Below, in pieces: positions 11,011 to 23,266 of a stretch of 64,000 nt of DNA. Every line of letters begins with the position of its first letter. Position 1 is the stretch's first letter. The stretch spans positions 62,001 to 126,000 of the forward strand of contig JASANZ010002267.1 in NCBI GenBank assembly GCA_030849805.1, read 5' to 3'. This DNA is from Sergeia podlipaevii (Eukaryota > Euglenozoa > Kinetoplastea > Trypanosomatida > Trypanosomatidae). Below the pieces are notes generated by a model. It saw only the letters and a program-made list of their open reading frames with translations, did no database searches and was not told the DNA's origin. The translations under genes and the position numbers were made by a program.

Positions 11011-11430
11011 CTACAACTGATGCTTGACTCAGAAATATAGTTCACACCTTTTTATCACAATTGAAGTCAAGGTGAGGTGAGAAACAAATAAAAAATTAAA
11101 ATTAAAAAAAAAATGAATATAATTTCTTGTTTGCTATAATGCATATTAAATAAATAAATGAAGAGAAAAACAGAGATACCGGATCATTGTCAATTCAACA
11201 CATAATTCTAGAAGAAAGGAAAATGGAAATGTGTGCGAGTGAATGTATAGACAGTCACACCGTCCCTGCGGCACATCCTACACCATCAAGGAGACAAACA
11301 GCAAAAAAAAAATATCCAAATCTTTATATATGTTTTAATTATTTATATATATATATATAATTCAGTGGATTGGCGGACTAATTTAACATTTCAGCACAGC
11401 GTCTGATAGTCGCGGAGAGTCTATAAATAG

Positions 11431-11455
11431 TATATATATATATATATATATATAT
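11431..11455. repeat. TA dinucleotide microsatellite
   Basis: About 12 TA units in the long spacer between zinc-finger genes A and B. Confidence 0.9.
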
Positions 11456-11845
11456 TCAGTAACTGCATGTGCGTACGTAGACTTCGAGGGAGTAGAAAGG
11501 GTTCATAAGGCAATCACAAAAATACGTGAATAACATCAGCCCATGGCTAAAAAATATAAAGATAAAAAGTAGCCAACACATTTGTGGCATCTACCGCATG
11601 TTCCTAGAGCAAAGCATATAAAAACGAAGATTTGAAAAAGGAACACAGCCCTGTGGAAATGCTCTGCCTCCGCAATCGTAAATATGAATATAGTTTATTT
11701 ATGCAAGCATCTCATTGTAAATGCATTTCGCTATCTTTATGCATGATCACCAAAAAATAGAGAGTACAGTGACATAGACGGAGAAAGCACGCACAGAGGG
11801 GGAAAAATGAAAGAGAGAGAACAAACGGAAAAATTAGTGGTATCA

Positions 11846-11883
11846 CCCACCCTCCCCTCCTCCCCATCCCCTCCCCTCCTCCG
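11846..11883 (-). other. G-rich cluster on the RNA strand
   Basis: On the minus strand this reads several runs of three or four G separated by one to three bases (GGGGAGGGG, then GGGGA, GGGGAGGG). That pattern satisfies the usual G-quadruplex rule of four G-tracts with short loops. It lies in the presumed 3' UTR of ZC3H-B. Confidence 0.6.
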
Positions 11884-14800
11884 CTTCCAACATAGAGAGC
11901 ATAGCTGGAGGACGGCACACTTAACATACCATTGCAAAAAAGCAGAAAGAAAAGAAAAAAATGTACTTAAAATATCAATAATCCAAAACAGCAAACTGCG
12001 CGGACTGTCGGTGTGGCACGGAAAGCAAAGGGGACACGGTTTAAGAAAAAGAAAAGAGCACTTAATCAAAAAAAAAAAAAAAAAAATGAATAGTAGCAGC
12101 AGTAGAACTCACAAAACGTTAAGTTCATATTAATAATAATAAAAAAGAAGGAAAAAAATCATTTAATATACGTAAGAAAAAAAAATGGAAGGGTGGCGAA
12201 GCATCATTGTTTAAATGCACACGTGCGCAATCCCCATTACTCAAATAGCTCTTTTCACCGTATTCTGCTGCACTTATAAAAATAAAAGCCAGATAATAAT
12301 AAAAATGGAGAGCAGAAGAAAGAAAAACCCCGAAATACGCGCATACCCCTGAAAGTATCGATTAGTATTCTAGAAGAAGAAGAAGAAGAAAGAATCAGTA
12401 AAGAGTGGGGTACGCATAAACCAGCAGCTTTGTTTTGCTATTACCATTATGGTAACAAAAAAAAAAATAGAAAATAAAGTGGTAACAGCAAAACTCAAAA
12501 GATACTCGAAAGCAAACGCATTTAAAAACAAATTGCGTTCATTTTTTCCCCCTGTTTCATATTTTTACTTCATTTAGTCTTCAAGAAGTGCTTTGAAAAA
12601 AAAAGGCGCTTAAAATGAAAAAAGCGCACTCAGGTGGCAAAGCGCTACCACCTCAGTAAAGATTACGTCAGCTAGCATAGAGCAATAGCAAAAGAATAGC
12701 AATAGTAATGATAATAATAAATCAGTGAATAAAGGTAAAACATATGTAAAGATATCTACGATATAGGTGGTTGACAGACACACACATTTAAAAAAAAGGT
12801 GCCTTTCAATGATGTTGTGTTCGTGTTTAAACTGTGTCTCAAAACATACCACCAAGAACAAAACTGATTCAACGCTCTGCATTCTCATTGAGGGCACTGA
12901 AGGGGGGATAAATTACGAATAAATAAAAAAATGATTGCGTCACACTCCATCCCTTTTCTGCATTTTTAACAGACTGAGCACCCACGTTAACGTTACATAT
13001 ATTTCCATGAATATTGCGATATAAAGCGTCTGTGAAACTTGCCTGCTTGTAGGCCACCTTCTCTCTCATTCTCCTTCATAACCCCTCCCTTCCCCTGAAT
13101 TCTCTTCTCTTCTTCTCTCCTTGCAAATACTTATACATAAAAAAGCGCCTTACGCACTCTCCAAATCCAATCTCTCCTCTCCACCCACCACCACCACCCA
13201 CCCTAAGAATATTAGCCAGCAAAAAAAAAAAAAAAAAGAATGTGGCGAGCCTCCCTTCCCTTCAGCAGCATCATGCAAGCAAATCATTCACAACCACAAG
13301 CTAATCATCATTCAAAAAGGAAAAAGAAAATTTTCCTTCAGTGATGAAATGTAAAGCTGGTACATTGTACAAAATTTATACAGGAAAAAAGGGGAAGAAA
13401 GAAGAGAGACGCTCATGTAAAAAAAAAAAGAAAGTTTATTCTGTCCAAGCTGGCAGTTATATATAAGTATTATAGAGAGAGAGAAAAAGAAAGAGACACC
13501 GTTGTACGAGAGAAGAAGAAGCTAATTTTTTTAAAAAAAAATACAGATAAAAAAATAGAAATATGTTAGCAGAAAAAAAAAAAGAATAGAGCCAAAAAAA
13601 AAAAATGAAAAAAAAAAGAGAGAGGTCAGACGAAAAAAAAGTGTATATCTTACCATTTCACAGACGCAAAGAAATATCTATACTTGCATTCATGTGTGTG
13701 TGTGTGTGTTTGATGTGGGTATTCATAAACAGATCCTTTTCAACTTTACAATTTTTCTCTTTTTCTTTTCTCTGTGCAACTGTAGAAACTCAACCATGAT
13801 GATAACGAAACTGGCAACTGCGCTGCAAAAAGATTCTGTTATGAACGCAAATAAATAAGCATATATAATGATGAGAGGCGATATAGATAAGATAAAAAAG
13901 AAAAGAAGAAAAAAGGGGAAAAAAAAACAATATGAAGTTACCTTTCCAACAATTCAGCTCTTCTCATTTTATACGCTCATGTGCGCCTCAGTACGCCTAA
14001 TTCTACTCTGAAAGTAAAAAGACAGTGTACACATGCAGATACAAAATACATGGAAAAAAATAAAACGCATCATTTTCAGCTATGCGTCCATGCTTTGTCA
14101 GGGAAAAAGACACACAGGTAGATAAGAAAAAAAAAAAGAAGAATCACACAATCAACGCTAAAAAAAAAAAAAAAAATTCATTCCGATCTCATTTTTCCCT
14201 CACATATCCCCCTTTTTTCATGTTTTTCCTTGCCCTCGGAAAATTCGTGCAAGAACCAAAGAAAAAAAAAAAAAGAAAAAGTGGTATAGACTTTGGCTTG
14301 CTTTGATATGTGTTCAAAGACAAAAGAAAAAAAAAGAGAAGAAAATACTATATATATATATTTTAATGGGATATATATATATATAACTAAAATTCCTATA
14401 CTATTTGCACCGGAAGGGAGGAGTTCTTTTTAAGCGTGACATGCGCGCGTATGAAGGACCTTTCCACTAGCCGGAGTAAATGTAGAAAAAAAAAAAGCAA
14501 ACAAAAGAAAGGAGAAGTAAGATAGTAAAATAATTAAAAAAAAAAATAGAAAAAAAACTGTGTTATAAAATTGTTAAATATCTGTTACTTAAAAGAAGAG
14601 TGCATTCCTCCACTAACTACCAAATCAGATATAAAAGCAAACAGCATATAATACATAAATATAGATACGTGTGTTCGCATGTACGTCTGTGTAGGTGTGT
14701 ATATGTGCCAATATGGAGAGTAGTGCTGCTCGCTAAAGTTTTAAAAACAAAACAAAAGTAAAAGGTCTTCCAAAAATTGAAAATAAAATTGTGTAAGGAA

Positions 14801-15977
14801 TAGAGTATTTTTTTTTTTGTCTTAAAGTAGTGGTTACACACAACCGTGAAGAACATAATGCAGATAAGAGATGCACATGTGCGCGTGTGTGGGTGGGTGT
14901 GCATGTTCGTAAAAGAAAAAAAAAAGAAAAAAAAAGCGCCACAAACCCATTAAAAATGAAAAGAGAAATTCTTTCCTCCTTCCTCTTTTTTTTTTGTTGT
15001 TGTTGTTGTTGCACAATCGCTACTACTCCAGTTGAGCACCAATGCAACTGCAACTGCAAACACTAAGAGAGAGAGAGAGAGAAGGTGAAGAAGACAAAAA
15101 AAAAAAAAAAACGTATTAGCAATGCCTCCCCCCACTCCACCCTACATTGGCATCACCCCCGAATTAAGAGCTCCACAATAATAACAATAGTAATAACCTC
15201 TATAGATACACGAACACACAAAAAAAAAAGATACGGTCTTGTGCTGATGCAGCAAAAAGCTGAAAAATAATAAACAACTACCTATTTAAAAAAAAAAAAA
15301 AAGAGCAGTAGAAAGCAATTTAAAAAAAAAAAAGATGTATAATGATACAGAGTTGTGGCCACGCCAAAACGGAGCAGCCACAAATATCCAAAAATAAAAT
15401 GAGAACACCACAAATAAACGAAGCCGTTGCTAAGCCTCCAAAGACAAAAAGAAAAAAAAAGAAGAAGAACTGATCACTCTCAAAAACAATAAATAGATAA
15501 ATAGAAACAAAAATTCAAAATCTGGAAGCTGGAAGAAAAAAAAATTAGTGTATCCAAAAAAAAAAAAAAAGTTGTATTTGACTTAGAGCAGCTCAACTCA
15601 CTGAGATTTACTGCGCAGCGAAGTCGCACATTACTACGTTACTCCCAGCTACTAGCCTATATAAAGTCTATATATGAATTTGAAAAAAGTAACCAAAAAA
15701 AAAAAAAAAAAAAAAGGCACTGTATATAATTTATATAACAATAAAATGAATGCACACGCATTTATAGTACCTATAACAACCAAAAAAAAAAAAAAAGTTT
15801 TACGCATCCCCAAATTCATAAAAAAAAAAACGGTTATTGCTGAGAATGCCTTGTTTTGCCTTTTCCCCCTATATTTTTCCAGATACAACAGTAGCAGGAA
15901 ACGTAAGGGCCGCATTAAACGGTTTGGTGTGTGATGTTTCTCTCCAGCCCTGAACGAATAATAAAAATAAAAAACAA

Positions 15978-16009
15978 AAATAACGGAAACTGGAAATAAC
16001 GGAAACTGG
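15978..16009. repeat. Perfect 16-base tandem repeat, two copies
   Basis: The unit AAATAACGGAAACTGG occurs twice head to tail at 15978-15993 and 15994-16009. No coding frame uses it and no other copy was noticed. Confidence 0.9.
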
Positions 16010-16557
16010 AGCTGTGCGACATGCGTGTCACACAAGAAAAAGCAGTGGCAGCATAAAACCATACTGTTCACAACAAAAAGAAAAAAAAAAACGTTGGGGG
16101 AAACAATAAAATAGAAGAGAATAAAGGCAAAAAAGAAAAGAGAAAGAAAAACAAAAATAAACCGTTGTCAAGGTTAGTGAATATAGATAATATTGGTAGG
16201 CAATGATGTTGAATACAAAAAAAAATGAACAAAACAGAAGTAGCATTTTTTTTAAAAAGAAAAGCGGAAGAAAGGCACACACACACAAAAAAAAAAAAAA
16301 TCAACCGTTGCCTGTGGACATGCATATGTCTAAGTAAAGGGAGAGAAACGCAGAGGGACAGCGTATGTGAGTTTCGACACTTCTCACCTACACACACACA
16401 CACATGAAAAAAAAAAAAAAAATTTATGCCCATAGCAGTCTACAGGAATCAAAGCAAGACAAAAACAGATAAATATTTTTTTTTTAAGTGCAAAAAAAAA
16501 AAAAAGCTTTGATTGCTTACAATTAACAACCATTTTTTCCTTGTACACGCAGGATAG

Positions 16558-16671
16558 TATTCCTCCCTCTACCTCTCACCCTCCCTTCATATCTGCCCTC
16601 CTCCCCTCCTGCCCCCCCCTCCTTTCTACTCGCTCCCTCTCGCAGACAACCTCCCATACCTCTCAACTCCC
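16558..16671 (-). other. Extended C/T-rich block, G/A-rich in RNA
   Basis: About 110 bases almost entirely pyrimidine on the plus strand with an eight-C run near 16612. In the transcript it is a purine tract with G-runs of three to eight. It lies about 0.8 kb after the stop of ZC3H-B and so probably within its 3' UTR. As a polypyrimidine tract it would point the wrong way for splicing of the minus-strand unit. Confidence 0.6.
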
Positions 16672-17478
16672 GCTTTTTTTATCCTCCTTTATCATCATAT
16701 GAACCATCACAAGAAATCATTCTCCAAATTTATTAAAATATCTTTAAAAAAAGGTTGGAAAAAATCAAAAAGAAAGAATATGGCTAGCGTTCACTGTGAT
16801 GTCAAAATAGAAAAAGAGTTTTTAAAAAAAGAAAAAATAGAGGGAGGAAAGGAGAAGGCTTCCTCTTGTAACAAAGAAAAGCTTGAGCCAAAATAAATGG
16901 GTATATATGAAATATGATACGTGCCACGTGAGAAAAAAAAAAAAAAGAGAGAGAAAATGAAATACGAAACTACAGTTAATACTCCACGGTGTATAAGAAA
17001 AGGAATACAGACTCATTAACTACCATCCATGCACGTGGATCAACGTACCATTACACATGCGCTTACATGTCCGTATGTATATCTTGTGGCATGCTACATT
17101 CCTTGCCCCCCTCCTTCCCCTCTCAACACCGCCTCCGTAAAAGAAAAGTCCTCTTCTCACTCAAGCATTTCAAGAGAGGGAAAGGGATAAAGAGATGGAG
17201 AAGGAGGAGATACCAATCCAAAAAAAAAAGAGACTAAAGAAGAAGATTTAAAAAAAGGGAAAAAAGTAGATAGTATCAAAAAGAAAGACTACAACAAGAT
17301 AGATTTTATTCGAGTACAAGCATAGATATACATATATAAAGTACGAGCAAAGGTAAAAGAGGAAAGAAAAAAAGCACCTATTAAAAAAAAAAAGAGATGA
17401 GACACGGTACTTACGCACGGTTTCCCTTCAGCTGTGGTACACACAAAAAAAAAAGAGGGGGGGACGAAAGAGAACGTT

Positions 17479-20244
17479 TCAAAACCCCCGGTTCTCAGAG
17501 ACAGACAAAGAATTGTTATACGGGTTGTGACGGTACTGTCGCTGTTGTTTTGACTGCTGCTGTGGATTCACATTTTGGTAGGACGGTGAAATAGAAATTT
17601 CCATTGAGGCAGGCAAGTTCCTCGGGATCGGCAGCGAAAGTGGGGATGACAAGGGCGAAGACTCGACGGCTCCGTAGTCGAAAGTCTTCCCAGCGGCTAT
17701 GTTCCCCTTCGCTGGAGCCCCTGTTGCGCGTGTTGCAGGCTTAATAAGCGCCCGCGACTGGCGTCGCTGCTGCTGCTGCTTCTGCTGCTGTGGGGAGCAC
17801 GTGCCGTTTGTATTGCACGGATGATGGTGTGCGGTAGCGCCGGAAGGTGATGGGGGCAAGCCCGCCGCCATAATAGCAGCAGGCGCACTGACACCACAGC
17901 AACTAGACTGATCAGCAGCTGATGAAATCCGGGTAGCGCACATTGGAGTGGGTACACACTGTGGTAGATGATAGGGGGTAGTGGATGCGGCAGCGGAAGC
18001 AGCGCCATCTGCAACGCCATCGGGGCCCCCGCAGAAAGAAGGATTCGCAGCGCTGTTGAAACTGCAGTTGCCGTCCATATAGGAGTAGTACGCCTCCCCG
18101 CAGTGACCGTTGCCAGAGCCAGCAGAGTTCAGGTGGAAGGGGTAGCGCTGCTGCCCACCGGTCGTGGAGGAGGAGGCGCCTGGTAGGTAGAGGGAGGTGC
18201 TGCCATGCAGATTGCTGATGCTGTTGTTATCGCTGTTGACAGAGCCATAGAGTTGCATGTATCGAGACCCAGCAGCGCGACTTGGCGTCGTCGTGGTGGT
18301 CGCCGGTGCAGCAACAGAGCACACGTGCTGCTGCTGTGGTTGCTGCTGGGACGACTGATGTTGGTGCTGGCAATGCTGGTGCTGGTAGTGAGAAGTGGAA
18401 GAGTCAGCGTACGCGTAGTCGTTAGGGTTCAGCTGGCTAATGCTCTGTGCCGCCATGGAAGTGGACTGTGCGGGCTGTGGGCAGTGTACTGGCTGGGTCA
18501 GCTGCAGTGGTGATTGCTGGTGCTGCTGATGGTGCTGATGCTCAGAGCTGCGGAGCTGAACGCTGCTCGCACTGAAGCTGCCGTTCATCATAGAAAGCGA
18601 GTACCCATACTGGGAGGAGTGTGGGGGCTGCTGCAAGACAGGGGCGCTGTAGCGCTGTTGATAAAAGTTTCCACTAGTGCTGTTGTTGTAGTTGTAGTTG
18701 TTGTTAGCGTTAGCGTTCCCATTGAACTGCAGTACTCCATTGGTGAGCACATGCGTCGTACCTCCGATGCTGGGGCAGTTGTCAACTGGGATATCGCTAG
18801 TTGGCAAAAACTGAGGCATGTGAGGACAGTTGTAAGCGGAGATATCACCACCAACGCCGCCACTGCTGGAGTATTGAGAATAGTTGTGCCCTGCAGCTGC
18901 CATTGAGTTGACTTCTTCATACTGCTGCTGATACTGCTGCTGGTGGTGATGGTGTGGAGTCTGCTGCTGGTAGTGTGCAGAGGATGTGTTGGCCATGCTG
19001 GGACGCCTAGAAGACAAGTGAGAGCTCATGTACACGTCCGCGGAGACGGTGGTTGCGACGTGCGCAGGGGTTGCAGTGGCTGCTGCAGATACTGACGGAA
19101 TGACGCCTCCGCTACCAAGAGCCTGTTGCTGCTGTTGCTTGGGGTGGGGACGATGGTGATGAGGTGTCGGGGTTGTTGTGGAGAAGATAGAGTTGATAGT
19201 CTCAGAATGACTCTGCGCAGCGCTCTTGATAGCTGCAGCGGTGCTCACGTTCGCGCCATTTTGTTGTATGTGCGAGTGCGATGCAGCAGAGGCGGCAGCA
19301 GTTCTGGTTGAACCCCCAATCGAGACGACATGGCGGCGTGACGTGGAGGAGTTCGCGGGTGCCACAGCACGGTCCACAAGAGTGTGAGGTCCGATCAGGT
19401 TCGCACTCCCAACGCTCGCCTTTGTCTTGGCATTGGCGGAAGCAGAAGCACGCTTGCTGGAGCCGCTACCGCTGCTGTGATTGCCAGTCGCATTGCTGTT
19501 GGCGCCAATCATCTGAGCCGGTGCACGGCGGAACTCGCCACGGTAGTTCGGATCCACATACACAACGTGTGCCCTCAGACAGTTCTCCCCCTCCTTGCAC
19601 ATGCGATTGGTGGCAAACGCAGCACAGTACATGAAGCGTGCCACGTTCATGATCGCGGTGGTGGTGGTATTGCTTGCAGCAGCTGACGCGTCGTGAGGTG
19701 AGCTTGGACTGCCTCTTGTCTTGAGCACCTCAAGCGCTTCCAAAGCGCCAATAGTGCGTAGTAAGCGGCCGGAAGCCACTCGATCTGGGGTTCCCTCTGC
19801 AATCGCAAAGACCTCCAGCAAATCGCCAGGAGGCAGCCGCGGGTACGTGCAGCGGTCCTCATGGCGCCAGATGTAGTTCACGTGGATGGGATGGGCCTCG
19901 AGCTGGTTGTAGTCCACGTCCACATGAACGAACTTGCAGTTCTCACCCATCGTGCAGCTTGCGCTGTCGCGTGCACGGTAGTTGCGGCATACGACAAGGC
20001 GAGTGATGTTCAGACGCGACGGAGGCAGGTGCACCACCAGGTGGGACGGCACTTCATAAATGTACTTGAACTCGCTGTCGAAGACCTCAGTGGTGGCATC
20101 AGACTTGGCGATAATTTCACCGTCTTTGTCTGTATCGGCGGCATCAGTCATGTGGACTTCTTCTTCTTCACCCCGGTCAATTTTAGTCGAAGAGACTTCA
20201 CTCAGCGACTCATCCTCTTTGGGATAATTGTCTCCAACAGGCAT
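17479..20244 (-). CDS. CCCH zinc-finger protein, paralogue B
   Basis: A 921-aa member of the same family with the fingers close to the N-terminus. Finger 1 is C86-x10-C97-x5-C103-x3-H107 and finger 2 is C207-x8-C216-x5-C222-x3-H226 (RMCKEGENC). The shared lead-in FDSEFKYIYEVPSHLVVHLPP starts at residue 55, and the HVNYIWR...CTYPRLPPGD linker follows finger 1. Residues 240-921 are low complexity, rich in Gln, His, Asn, Ser and Tyr, resembling the disordered prion-like tails of RNA-granule proteins. The acidic first 50 residues are unique to this copy. The likely role is mRNA-binding regulation. The N-terminal core DNA is nearly identical to paralogues A and C except for a short divergent patch after finger 1, where DVDYNQLE replaces DCDCAELE. 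Confidence 0.9.
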   Translation of the reverse strand: MPVGDNYPKEDESLSEVSSTKIDRGEEEEVHMTDAADTDKDGEIIAKSDATTEVFDSEFKYIYEVPSHLVVHLPPSRLNITRLVVCRNYRARDSASCTMGENCKFVHVDVDYNQLEAHPIHVNYIWRHEDRCTYPRLPPGDLLEVFAIAEGTPDRVASGRLLRTIGALEALEVLKTRGSPSSPHDASAAASNTTTTAIMNVARFMYCAAFATNRMCKEGENCLRAHVVYVDPNYRGEFRRAPAQMIGANSNATGNHSSGSGSSKRASASANAKTKASVGSANLIGPHTLVDRAVAPANSSTSRRHVVSIGGSTRTAAASAASHSHIQQNGANVSTAAAIKSAAQSHSETINSIFSTTTPTPHHHRPHPKQQQQQALGSGGVIPSVSAAATATPAHVATTVSADVYMSSHLSSRRPSMANTSSAHYQQQTPHHHHQQQYQQQYEEVNSMAAAGHNYSQYSSSGGVGGDISAYNCPHMPQFLPTSDIPVDNCPSIGGTTHVLTNGVLQFNGNANANNNYNYNNSTSGNFYQQRYSAPVLQQPPHSSQYGYSLSMMNGSFSASSVQLRSSEHQHHQQHQQSPLQLTQPVHCPQPAQSTSMAAQSISQLNPNDYAYADSSTSHYQHQHCQHQHQSSQQQPQQQHVCSVAAPATTTTTPSRAAGSRYMQLYGSVNSDNNSISNLHGSTSLYLPGASSSTTGGQQRYPFHLNSAGSGNGHCGEAYYSYMDGNCSFNSAANPSFCGGPDGVADGAASAAASTTPYHLPQCVPTPMCATRISSAADQSSCCGVSAPAAIMAAGLPPSPSGATAHHHPCNTNGTCSPQQQKQQQQRRQSRALIKPATRATGAPAKGNIAAGKTFDYGAVESSPLSSPLSLPIPRNLPASMEISISPSYQNVNPQQQSKQQRQYRHNPYNNSLSVSENRGF

Positions 20245-22681
20245 ATTTGTATATATAAATATATATATGCTGTGTGTGTGTATGTGTGTACCACTTTGTA
20301 TCGTACGTGAGTTCGTGTATCACGAGTATACGTTCTGTTCTTGTTCCTGTAGAGCGTTGATAGAATAGTAGAAGAACGCCCCAGTAGAACCAGAAGAAAG
20401 GAAAAAAAAAAAAACGAAGAGACCAAAAAAAAACTAAAGAATAAGGGATTGGAATATGTACGACGCGCTTGATTCGCTTCGTCCTAAGAAAGAGGGGGAG
20501 GGAAACACCTTCCCAATATATATTTGTGCGTATGTGTAAGTATGCAAATGTGTTTGATGATTTCGAAAGCGGGGAAAGACTGAAAGCAAAGAAATCTCAA
20601 ATTAACTCACAGCACACGAAGGGAAGGGTGGATAAGAAAAAAAAAAAAAGAGAGAAAGGTATATATATAAAAAACACGTATATGTAAGAACAGATGAAGC
20701 GAGTAGCTATATAGTCCTAAGGGATTTTTTTTAAAGAAAGAATACTTTCCTTTTGTTTCCTCTCTTTTTGGTTGTGCGTGTCAAAAAAAAATTGGTTTAT
20801 CTTCTTTCCTGTTTGCTGTGTTTTGAAAAAAGAAAAAAAGAAAGAAAAGAGATTTTTGATTTGTAATAGTGCAAACTTCCATGATATGATTCCGAGCATA
20901 AGCATTTAGAAAAAGAAAAAATGAAAACAAGCCATGGCGATTGTCGCCACTCTCGCTTGTGGCTCCGCCCCGCATAGCGGAAGCGAAAATCAATAAGTGC
21001 TGTTCTTTTCTCGTGTATATATAAAATCAAGTCTTTCTAAGAGATGAGGAAAGTTAGGCATCATATCTCCGCCTTTTCTTTTCAAACAAGAAAAAAGAAA
21101 ACAAGAAAGGAAGAAAAAAGTACCAAAACACCATTTTTGTTTATTTGGTGTTGTCACGATTCTCTAGAAAACAAAAAATAGGACCTTTTGATAAGAAAAA
21201 AAAAGAAAGAAAAAAGTTAAGTAATAAATAAAACTAGAATAAACGTATCCACAAACGCCTTAAATCGAAATGCCCTCAGATCTACATGCCATTTTCCCCC
21301 TCCCCACTCCTTTTCATCTGATTTTCTTTTCTATTTAATTGTTGCTGTTGTTGTCTCTGTGGAGTATTTTGCCTCCCTCTTTCTCCCTCTCCCAGCAGCC
21401 TTTTACACATTTTTCCTTCTTGCTACAGTCCACAGTACATTGCTTTTCGATTCATTGTACACGTGGAATAAACAAGAAAGATAAAAAGAAGAAAAAAAAA
21501 AGAGGAGGATATGGTCACCAGCTGTTGCAATCAAGTGAGGCACTCAAAAGAGACGGTGCAAATAGTATGGTCTGAATACAATCTTCCCCGTTCAAAATAA
21601 TGGCAATAATAATAATAATAATGATAACAGAAGATGAGCCATCAACTTTTCTTTTTTTTTCTTTCTTTCTTTCACATATTTCAAAACCTTCACTGTATAC
21701 ATGTATATGCTTTTCACTCATCTACCATTCGTGAAAGGGAGCGGGGAGGGGGGAAGCAGACAATACTCAAGAACAAGATAAAAAAAAAAAAAAGAGGAAG
21801 AGCAATATAGAAAGAACGAAAAAAAAGATATATCACCTTTATCGTTGTGATACTCAAAAATGTATAAAAAAAAAAGTAACAGATTCACTGAAGAGAAAAA
21901 AAAGAAGAGTTTCAAAAAAAAAAAAAAAAAAAAATTTAAGAACCATCAAAAAGATAACCAGCTGCCCTAATGATGTACGCTCGTGCTACGGAGCCATGTA
22001 CCATACAGCACAATAATAATTATAATAATAATAATAATGCGATGGAGTTGGTTAAAAAAAGAAAAAAAAAAGAACATCAAAAATGATATGGCAACTGCAA
22101 AAAAATAATAAATATAAATATATATTTCCGCATAATACAAAAAGGGAAAACCCATTTTTGTAAAAAAAAAAAAAAAAACATGTCAAAGCAATCATATAGG
22201 GGGGAGGGAAAGATAATGAGAAAGCAACAGAGCAGAAATATTTTTTTTTTAACCATGAACGCGCTTGTATCAACGATATGTACTCATCCATCATCAACTG
22301 TTGTTGGTTTTCTTTTCAAATTTCATAGCACGATACCCTCTTCAAAAAAAGAAAAAATTGAAAATATATAAAAAGTAAGATATAAAAAGAAAATCAATAG
22401 ATATCACATTCAACCACGAAGAAAAGAACCCTCCGTTGATGCATATGTGTTCTGTATATATTCCAAACAATGATAGTAGCAATAAAAAGACGCGTACGAT
22501 GTAAAAAAAAAAAAAAGGATTGTCTTTCTTTCTTCTAAAAAGACGCAAAGTGCATGCGCTGTGATATATATACACGCACCGGTCCTTGCTGACAAGTACA
22601 ATGACATATCATATGCCTACATCTGGGGCTGGGCTAGATAGTAATGATATGGTGGTTGTCTGCATAGTCAACACAATACTT

Positions 22682-22703
22682 CCCCCTCCCCCCCCCCCCC
22701 TCC
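22682..22703 (-). other. Poly-C block, poly-G in RNA
   Basis: Plus strand reads CCCCCT followed by about 13 C. On the transcribed strand this is a G-run of about 13 flanked by another of five, a strong candidate for G-quadruplex formation and a likely sequencing-length uncertainty. Confidence 0.65.
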
Positions 22704-23240
22704 TACCTTACGGATTACTGGCAATGTCAAAGTACATAGATTGATGAAAAGAATAGAGGATGAGCTGAGAGGAGGATCATCACATCAGCAACTCAACAAG
22801 CTGCTGAAAAGAAAGCAGAGAAAAGGGTTTTTTTCTAAGTCCAAGCATAAATGCATATATATATTTATATATATTTATATGTCACTAAAAGAAAATGGCA
22901 TACAGCTGAAAAAAAAAAAGAAGCAATATATCAGAATGTTCATAAAAGGCGCTTAAAAGAAAAAAAAAGGGACACGAATTCATTGTGCGCTTTCTACCTG
23001 TATATACTAAAAAGGAAAAGAAAAGAAAAAAAAAACTGAAAAAAAAACTGAAAAAAAATGAGACGTACCACAGTAGTGCTGTAAGCAATTCATTCATAAT
23101 AGTGGTAAATGACAGACACAGATACACCCCCGCCCACGCACGCACGCACATCCACACAACCGTTCAAGGTGGAGAGGAAGAGAGGGAAGAGAGAAAAGAA
23201 AAAAAAAGGTAATAATAATTTACTCGTATGAAATATACTA

Positions 23241-23266
23241 CCTCCCCCTGCCCCCCCCCTCCTCCA
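23241..23266 (-). other. C-rich block, G-rich in RNA
   Basis: Plus strand CCTCCCCCTGCCCCCCCCCTCCTCC; the RNA strand has G-runs of nine and five plus flanking GG pairs. Third such cluster in the presumed 3' UTRs of the zinc-finger genes. Confidence 0.6.

Larger units (their letters stand above)
8883..17478. other. 8.6-kb non-coding spacer between ZC3H-B and ZC3H-A
   Basis: The longest gene-free stretch. No frame encodes a plausible protein: all translate to Lys/Arg, Phe or Cys/Val repeats from A-runs, T-runs and TG tracts. From about 11 to 17.4 kb the plus strand is A-rich with many A-runs of 10 to 21 bases, so the RNA strand is U-rich, which suits a very long 3' UTR of ZC3H-B. C-rich clusters (11846-11883, 16558-16671) are G-rich in the RNA. 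A 16-base tandem repeat lies at 15978-16009. I saw no tRNA-like box sequences, but small nucleolar or other short RNAs could not be excluded. Confidence 0.65.
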
